Assembly: GCA_018970965.1 (NCBI GenBank)
Contig: JAGWVG010000108.1
Span: 1 to 6,108, forward strand
Length of the DNA: 6,108 bases
Direction: 5' to 3'
Origin: Alphaproteobacteria bacterium
GTDB lineage: Bacteria > Pseudomonadota > Alphaproteobacteria > Sphingomonadales > Sphingomonadaceae
Positions within the stretch are counted from its first letter, which is position 1. Each line of letters begins with the position of its first letter. The translations under genes were made by a program, and so were the position numbers. Under the pieces are notes generated by a model. That model was not told where the DNA came from. It saw nothing but the letters and a program-made list of their open reading frames with translations, and ran no database searches. Below, in pieces: positions 5,005 to 6,108 of this stretch.

Positions 5005-6108
5005 GTGACTATTTTGTGCAAGCTGCGCCAGTCGACGTCAGACTAAAAAGAGCAGCAGAACCGCTGGTCAGGGCCTATGACATTGCCAGCGTCAGCTTTG
5101 AACGACCAGACCTTGAAAAGGCCGTTGCCTTCTTAAGCGACTTTGGCTTGTCGCGCCCCATCTATGAAGGCGATACTGTCCGCTTGCATGCCGAGACAGG
5201 CTATGGCCCTTGCTGCATCATTCGCAAAGCGCCCAAACCGCGCTTTCTTGGCCTTGGGCTATATGTCGCAGCACGTGCCGATTTGGAGGTGCTGGCGCAA
5301 CAGCCGGGGGCCTCAGCAATTGAGCCTGCAGAGGGCTGGTCTGGGGCTGAACAGGTGCGCTTGACGGATCCCGCCGGATTTGAGGTCCGCGTGGTGCATG
5401 GGCCCAAGCCCAATCCCCCCGCCGTGCGTGCGCGGTTGGTGCAAAATGCACGCGAAGAAACTTTGCGCTTGAATGAAGGCCAAAGACCGCCGCTGCGCCC
5501 CTCCACTGTGCTGAAATTGGGCCATGCGGTGATGGGCGTTGTCGACTTTTTTCGCACAGCGCGATGGTACATGGATGTCTTTGGCCTCATCCCATCCGAT
5601 ATCCAAACCATTGGCGATGGAGAGCCTGCGCTTGCATTCATGCGGTGTGACAGAGGTGCTGAACCTGCCGATCATCACAGCGTGGTCATCGCTCAAAATG
5701 CCGATAATCTCTACAGCCACGCCGCCTATGAAGTGATCGATTTGGATGATGTCGCTATGGGGCAGGAATATCTGCTGGCGCGTCGGCATCGCCATGCATG
5801 GGGCGTGGGCCGCCACTTATTGGGCAGCCAAATCTTTGATTATTGGCGCGACCCCTGGGGCGAAAAATTTGAACATTTTTGCGATTCCGATCGCTTCACC
5901 GCAGATTGCCCAACAGGTGTCAGCCCTTTGACAAGCGGTGGCCTCTATCAATGGGGGCCGCAACCACCAGCTGATTTTGAAAGCCCCAAAATCACCCCGC
6001 GCTTCATCTGGCGGACACTCCAAAATATCCGCGCCAGCCGTGAACTGACATTTGCGCGCTTGGCCAAACTCTTAAAAGCAATTGATGCGCCCGCGCGCAG
6101 CTGGACAC
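5001..6108 (+). CDS. Two-domain type I extradiol ring-cleavage dioxygenase (VOC family), partial at 3' end
   Basis: The frame is open to the window edge (369 residues seen) without a stop. It has the two-domain vicinal-oxygen-chelate (glyoxalase-like) build of the BphC/HbpC type of catechol dioxygenase. The N-terminal, non-catalytic domain is at about 25-133 (AYDIASVSFERPDLEKAV to DPAGFEVRVVHG). The catalytic domain is at about 170-295. Likely Fe(II) ligands are H175 (LGHAV), H225 or H226 (ADHHSVV) and E291 (EKFEH). H272 (GRHLLGSQ) and Y281 (FDYWRDPWG) occupy the places of the second-sphere His and Tyr in BphC-type enzymes. The set is complete, so an active enzyme is expected. It would open a catechol next to its two hydroxyls, using O2, on the product of the preceding hydroxylase. 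After the catalytic domain some 70 further residues (SGGLYQWGP and beyond, with a helical end) lengthen it past the usual length of about 290-300. The true C-terminus lies outside the window. Confidence 0.88.
   Translation, partial: MSDYFVQAAPVDVRLKRAAEPLVRAYDIASVSFERPDLEKAVAFLSDFGLSRPIYEGDTVRLHAETGYGPCCIIRKAPKPRFLGLGLYVAARADLEVLAQQPGASAIEPAEGWSGAEQVRLTDPAGFEVRVVHGPKPNPPAVRARLVQNAREETLRLNEGQRPPLRPSTVLKLGHAVMGVVDFFRTARWYMDVFGLIPSDIQTIGDGEPALAFMRCDRGAEPADHHSVVIAQNADNLYSHAAYEVIDLDDVAMGQEYLLARRHRHAWGVGRHLLGSQIFDYWRDPWGEKFEHFCDSDRFTADCPTGVSPLTSGGLYQWGPQPPADFESPKITPRFIWRTLQNIRASRELTFARLAKLLKAIDAPARSWT

Noticed and set aside
5201..5816. Long open frames on the - strand opposite the dioxygenase gene
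   Set aside because: They lie antisense to a well-supported gene with intact motifs, show no family pattern, and their composition (Arg, Pro, Ser-rich) is that of antisense frames in GC-rich codons.
1..6108. CRISPR array, tRNA, rRNA or riboswitch
   Set aside because: No regularly spaced repeats, no cloverleaf-like arrangement and no known aptamer core were found on reading both strands. This was done by eye, without covariance models.

Overview
The window looks like chromosomal DNA of an alphaproteobacterium, most plausibly a sphingomonad. The basis is the moderate GC content, the AGGAG-type ribosome sites, the small lipoproteins with SnoaL-like domains, and an aromatic-degradation operon in a style common in that order. 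No rRNA or other marker gene is present, so the taxonomy is inference.

Left edge (1-102): the last 33 codons of a Crp/Fnr-type transcription regulator. Then comes a gap with an AT-rich palindrome. Middle left (357-2506): three exported proteins in a row on the + strand. These are a SnoaL/DUF4440-like lipoprotein, an unrecognised protein with a Sec-type signal peptide, and a second SnoaL-like lipoprotein. The two lipoproteins share a fold and a C-terminal motif and look like distant paralogues. Each gene has its own spacer with hairpins, so they are probably separate or loosely linked transcripts rather than one tight operon. No known pathway can be assigned to them from sequence.

A perfect 13-bp-stem palindrome (2524-2553) sits between the second lipoprotein gene and the convergent regulator gene, and fits a two-way terminator. 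A degenerate copy of the same element lies at 961-984.

Right half (2626-6108): a TetR-family regulator on the - strand is divergent from a two-gene operon on the + strand. The 84-bp spacer between them holds overlapping inverted and direct repeats that look like an operator. The operon encodes an MhpA-like FAD-dependent aromatic hydroxylase and, through an ATGA start/stop overlap, a two-domain type I extradiol ring-cleavage dioxygenase that runs off the right edge. The likely chemistry is hydroxylation of a phenol to a catechol, followed by meta-cleavage of that catechol. The TetR protein probably responds to the substrate or an intermediate. The substrate cannot be read from the sequence. 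No mobile element with a transposase, CRISPR array, tRNA or rRNA was seen.
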